Positions 4,768-7,223 of a DNA stretch of 7,223 bases are shown piece after piece. The stretch's first letter is position 1; the number at the start of each line of letters is the position of its first letter. Source of the stretch: Sphingobacteriaceae bacterium (GTDB taxonomy: Bacteria; Bacteroidota; Bacteroidia; B-17B0; Aurantibacillaceae). The position numbers and the translations under genes were made by a program. The stretch lies in assembly GCA_025360355.1 (NCBI GenBank), contig JANYCL010000163.1, positions 1 through 7,223 on the forward strand. Reading direction: 5' to 3'. The notes beneath the pieces were generated by a model. The model did no database searches. It was not told where the DNA came from and saw only the letters and a program-made list of their open reading frames with translations.

Positions 4768-5730
4768 AAACCAATTGATAGTTTCTTGCAAACCATTTTT
4801 AAATAAAACTTCAGGACTATAACTTAAAAATTGTTTTGCTGAAGATATATCCGCCAAAGAATTTTTTACATCACCAAATCGTTCACCGCGGTGTGTTGGT
4901 TTTGCACCCGGTTTAATTTGATCAGCGATGAGATCAAACATTTCGTTCACGCTTACACTTTCGCCGCAAGCAATATTAAATACTTTTGAGATTGCTTCCT
5001 TATTATCTGTTAACAGTGCTTTTACATTTGCCTGAACTGCATTCGCTACAAAAGTAAAATCACGACTTTGTTTTCCATCTCCATTAATAAACACTTCCTT
5101 ATCATCCATGAGAGATTGAATAAATAAAGGAATAGCCGCGGCATAAGCACCGTTAGGGTTTTGACGAGGACCGAAAATATTAAAATATCTCAGTCCAATA
5201 ATTTCCATATTGTAAGTTGAAGCAAAAATAGCAGCATATTGTTCGTTCACTAATTTGCTTACCGCGTAAGGTGATAAAGGTTTGCCAATTCTGCTCTCAA
5301 CTTTCGGGCTCTCATTTAAATCGCCATAAACAGAAGATGAACTTGCATAAACAACACGTTTCACCCAATTATTTTTTGCAGCAACCAAAACATTTAAGAA
5401 ACCGGTTGCGTTTGCTTCATGAGTTGCTAATGGGTTTTCGATACTACGTGGCACTGAACCTAAAGCCGCTTGATGCGAAATATAATCTACACCAATGCAA
5501 GCTTTTTCACAATCGGCAGGTTTTGTTATATCTCCTTGTATAAATTCGAAATTAGGCAAGGGCAAAAAAGGTTTAATATTATTTATGTCCCCCGTAATTA
5601 AACTATCGAGTACTTTTACTTTTTTTGCTTTATTGTTTAAAAGGAATTCTACGATATGAGAACCAATAAAACCAGCGCCACCTGTAACCAGAAATGTATT
5701 GTTTGCTATTTGGTTTTGGAGATCCGCCAC
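4759..5730 (-). CDS. wbpP: WbpP/TviC-type UDP-N-acetylhexosamine 4-epimerase (SDR family)
   Basis: 323 residues, a full-length extended short-chain dehydrogenase. NAD-binding TGGAGFIGSH (16-25), HQAALGSVPRSI (86-97), catalytic Ser region ASSSSVYGD (129-137), Y155-x3-K159 in SPYAVSK, then LRYFNIFGPRQNPNGAYAA (180-198) and GDGKQSRDFTFV (217-228). The AALGSVPRS and FGPRQNPNGAYAA signatures point to the WbpP/TviC/Gne branch that interconverts UDP-GlcNAc and UDP-GalNAc, or the corresponding uronic acids, rather than to GalE. It likely works with the dehydrogenase two genes upstream in making a HexNAc-uronic acid donor for surface polysaccharide. The start is GTG at 5730, 14 nt after the rfbB stop; no ATG occurs in frame before residue 175, and GTG gives a normal 13-residue lead to the Rossmann strand. 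Exact substrate cannot be fixed from sequence. Confidence 0.88.
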   Translation of the reverse strand: MADLQNQIANNTFLVTGGAGFIGSHIVEFLLNNKAKKVKVLDSLITGDINNIKPFLPLPNFEFIQGDITKPADCEKACIGVDYISHQAALGSVPRSIENPLATHEANATGFLNVLVAAKNNWVKRVVYASSSSVYGDLNESPKVESRIGKPLSPYAVSKLVNEQYAAIFASTYNMEIIGLRYFNIFGPRQNPNGAYAAAIPLFIQSLMDDKEVFINGDGKQSRDFTFVANAVQANVKALLTDNKEAISKVFNIACGESVSVNEMFDLIADQIKPGAKPTHRGERFGDVKNSLADISSAKQFLSYSPEVLFKNGLQETINWFNP

Positions 5731-5744
5731 AAATTTTAAATTAA

Positions 5745-6797
5745 TTATCGTTTTACGTATTGCTGCTCGTAATATTTTTGGTAATCACCTGAAGTTACAT
5801 GATTCAGCCATTCTTCATTCGTTAAATACCAATCTACGGTTTTTTCCAAACCTTCCTCAAATTGCAAACTTGGTTTCCACCCTAGATCATTTTGCAATTT
5901 AGTTGAATCAATTGCGTAACGAAGATCGTGACCAGCTCTATCTTTCACATATGTGATCAGTTTCTCATTCGTGCCCTCTGCCCTGTTCAATTTCCTATCC
6001 ATAATTTTGCAGAGTAGTTTGATAACATCAATATTAGTCCACTCGTTATGTCCACCAATATTATAAGTGCTTCCCGCTTTTGCTTTATGGAAAATTGTAT
6101 CGATTGCGCGCGCATGATCAATTACATATAACCAATCGCGGATGTTTTCGCCTTTACCGTAAATTGGTAATGGTTTATTGTTTTTAATATTGCTGATGCA
6201 AAGCGGAATTAATTTTTCGGGGAAATGATTTGGTCCGTAATTATTCGAGCAATTTGAAATTAAAGCCGGCAAACCATAAGTATCGTGATAAGCTCTTACA
6301 AAATGATCTGAACTTGCTTTTGAAGCGGAATATGGTGAATGCGGATCGTAAGCTGTAGTTTCTAAAAACATTCCTGTTTCTCCCAATGACCCATAAACCT
6401 CATCTGTACTGACGTGATAAAATAATTTAAATGCTGAGATGTCTTCCTTGTAAATTGTTTTCGCCGCATTCAATAAGTTCACCGTTCCAATTACGTTAGT
6501 ATAAACAAATTCTAATGGATTAGTTATACTTCTATCAACATGACTTTCGGCTGCTAAATGTATTACCGCATTAAATTTATGTTCAGAAAATAATTTATTG
6601 ATGAACTCAGCATCAACGATATCTCCCTTAATGAATTTGTAATTTGGTTTTGATTCAATATCTTTTAAGTTAGCTAGATTTCCTGCGTAAGTTAATTTGT
6701 CGAGATTGTAAATAGTATAATTTGGATAAGTGTTTACAAACAAACGCACAACATGCGAACCAATGAATCCCGCGCCTCCTGTAATTAGTATTTTCAT
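5745..6797 (-). CDS. rfbB: dTDP-glucose 4,6-dehydratase
   Basis: 350 residues, the standard length. It converts dTDP-D-glucose to dTDP-4-keto-6-deoxy-D-glucose in the cytoplasm, the precursor of L-rhamnose and other 6-deoxyhexoses. Motifs: TGGAGFIGSH (6-15), HLAAESHVDRSI (80-91), catalytic STDEVYG (130-136), with T131, D132 and E133, Y156-x3-K160 in SPYSASKASSDHFVRAYH, NCSNNYGPNHFPEKLIPL (182-199), GENIRDWLYVIDHARA (216-231), and DRAGHDLRYAID (286-297, where most homologues have DRPGHD). The presence of the DE pair separates it from epimerases of the same fold. The neighbours make nucleotide sugars, but rfbA, rfbC and rfbD are not in the window. The ATG at 6797 follows 66 nt with a repeat cluster; the next gene starts 14 nt after its stop, implying one transcript. 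Confidence 0.97.
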   Translation of the reverse strand: MKILITGGAGFIGSHVVRLFVNTYPNYTIYNLDKLTYAGNLANLKDIESKPNYKFIKGDIVDAEFINKLFSEHKFNAVIHLAAESHVDRSITNPLEFVYTNVIGTVNLLNAAKTIYKEDISAFKLFYHVSTDEVYGSLGETGMFLETTAYDPHSPYSASKASSDHFVRAYHDTYGLPALISNCSNNYGPNHFPEKLIPLCISNIKNNKPLPIYGKGENIRDWLYVIDHARAIDTIFHKAKAGSTYNIGGHNEWTNIDVIKLLCKIMDRKLNRAEGTNEKLITYVKDRAGHDLRYAIDSTKLQNDLGWKPSLQFEEGLEKTVDWYLTNEEWLNHVTSGDYQKYYEQQYVKR

Positions 6798-6863
6798 AAT
6801 TTAAACGTTGAATTTTAAATGTTGAACGGAAATTTAGAATTCACAATTCAACATTTATCACTT
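6798..6863 (-). repeat. Small repeat cluster upstream of rfbB
   Basis: Two head-to-tail 14-bp copies on the plus strand, ATTTAAACGTTGAA (6799-6812) and TTTTAAATGTTGAA (6813-6826), agree at 12 of 14 positions. An inverted 11-bp copy, TTCAACATTTA (6847-6857), is an exact reverse complement of 6816-6826. In rfbB mRNA this permits an 11-bp hairpin with a 20-nt loop ending about 18 nt before the rfbB start, and the tandem copy could compete for the same arm. There is no T-run after the hairpin, so it is not a standard terminator. Confidence 0.6.
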
Positions 6864-7223
6864 TTATAAACTCCAATACGTAAAGTTTTTAATTTTTCCT
6901 TTGTAAAGACCTTTTACGTCAACAACAATTCCATTCTTGCTTAAAATTGTACCAAAGAATTTATCATCGAAATTTTTATACTCTTTATGGTTTACAGCTA
7001 CGATCACGCCATCATAACCTTTACCTATTTTATTTAAACCAAAACCGTATTCATGTCTCATTTCTTCCGAATCAGCGTGCGGATCCACTATCTCAACTTT
7101 AACACCAAATGATTTTAATTCTTTTACAATATCAGCAACTTTACTGTTACGGATATCACTTACGTCTTCCTTAAAAGTTGCGCCCATTACCAAAACTTTT
7201 GATTTTGAAATGTTTTTTCCGGC
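6864..7223 (-). CDS. Nucleotide-sugar 6-dehydrogenase (UDP-HexNAc type, WbpO/TviB-like), C-terminal part (5' partial)
   Basis: Only the last 119 residues are in the window. The frame is open to the right edge (AGKNISKSKVLVMGATFKED), so the TTG at 7193 is internal and not a start. The visible part is the C-terminal UDP-binding domain of the UDP-glucose/UDP-mannac dehydrogenase family: VLVMGATFKEDVSDIRNSKV, then ELKSFGVKVEIVDPHAD and the motif EEMRHEYGFGLN. This resembles the UDP-N-acetylhexosamine dehydrogenases (WbpO, TviB/VipA, WbpA) more than the UDP-glucose enzymes, but the catalytic Cys and NAD domain are outside the window. The family oxidises C6 of the sugar twice with NAD+ to give a uronic acid. 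With the WbpP/TviC-like epimerase in the same set, the likely product is UDP-GlcNAcA or UDP-GalNAcA for capsule, O-antigen or exopolysaccharide. Gap to rfbB is 66 nt. Confidence 0.88.
   Translation of the reverse strand, partial: AGKNISKSKVLVMGATFKEDVSDIRNSKVADIVKELKSFGVKVEIVDPHADSEEMRHEYGFGLNKIGKGYDGVIVAVNHKEYKNFDDKFFGTILSKNGIVVDVKGLYKGKIKNFTYWSL

Noticed and set aside
5271..5902. Two plus-strand open frames (5271-5543 and 5699-5902) opposite the epimerase and rfbB
   Set aside because: They lie antisense to well-supported enzymes, have no motif, and start without suitable context.

Overview
This window looks like an AT-rich chromosomal segment from a member of the Bacteroidota, possibly a flavobacterium-like or related environmental lineage. 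Four things support this. The block L28 - L33 - 50-residue DUF4295-type protein - ftsY is typical of the phylum. The one clear promoter matches the Bacteroidota pattern (TTTG, 19-nt spacer, TAnnTTTG). Start codons are preceded by A/T-rich leaders with no Shine-Dalgarno sequence. The LysA and aspartokinase sequence variants resemble those of this phylum. These are judgements from recalled family patterns, not from a database search.

Layout, left to right. (1) 1-1395, plus strand: the 3' end of an aspartokinase gene, then after 8 nt lysA. Together they encode the first and last enzymes of the lysine/diaminopimelate route. (2) 1417-3129, plus strand: a promoter, rpmB (bL28), rpmG (bL33) and a 50-aa DUF4295 protein (probably ribosomal protein bL38), then a likely intrinsic terminator, then ftsY, the SRP receptor GTPase. 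This is a translation and protein-targeting block. (3) 3176-4339, plus strand: an exported protein of unknown function with a signal peptide, an unrecognised domain, a long Lys/Glu/Pro linker with an internal duplication, and a TonB C-terminal-like domain. (4) 4340-7223, minus strand: in transcription order, the end of a nucleotide-sugar dehydrogenase, rfbB (dTDP-glucose 4,6-dehydratase), a WbpP/TviC-type UDP-HexNAc 4-epimerase, and a small Zn-ribbon-like protein. The first three make activated sugars for surface polysaccharide. The dehydrogenase plus epimerase pair suggests UDP-GalNAcA or a related uronic acid, and RfbB supplies the 4-keto-6-deoxy precursor of rhamnose-type sugars.

The window is densely coding. 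No stretch over 100 nt lacks a gene, and I found no tRNA, rRNA, CRISPR array, transposase or prophage gene. The main non-gene structures are a 12-of-13-bp inverted repeat around the epimerase stop codon, a small set of 14-bp repeats just upstream of rfbB, and a zero-gap convergent junction (TAA/TTA) between the TonB-like gene and the Zn-ribbon gene. I did not find convincing evidence for a wholly new system. The least explained items are the TonB-like exported protein and the Zn-ribbon protein it abuts.
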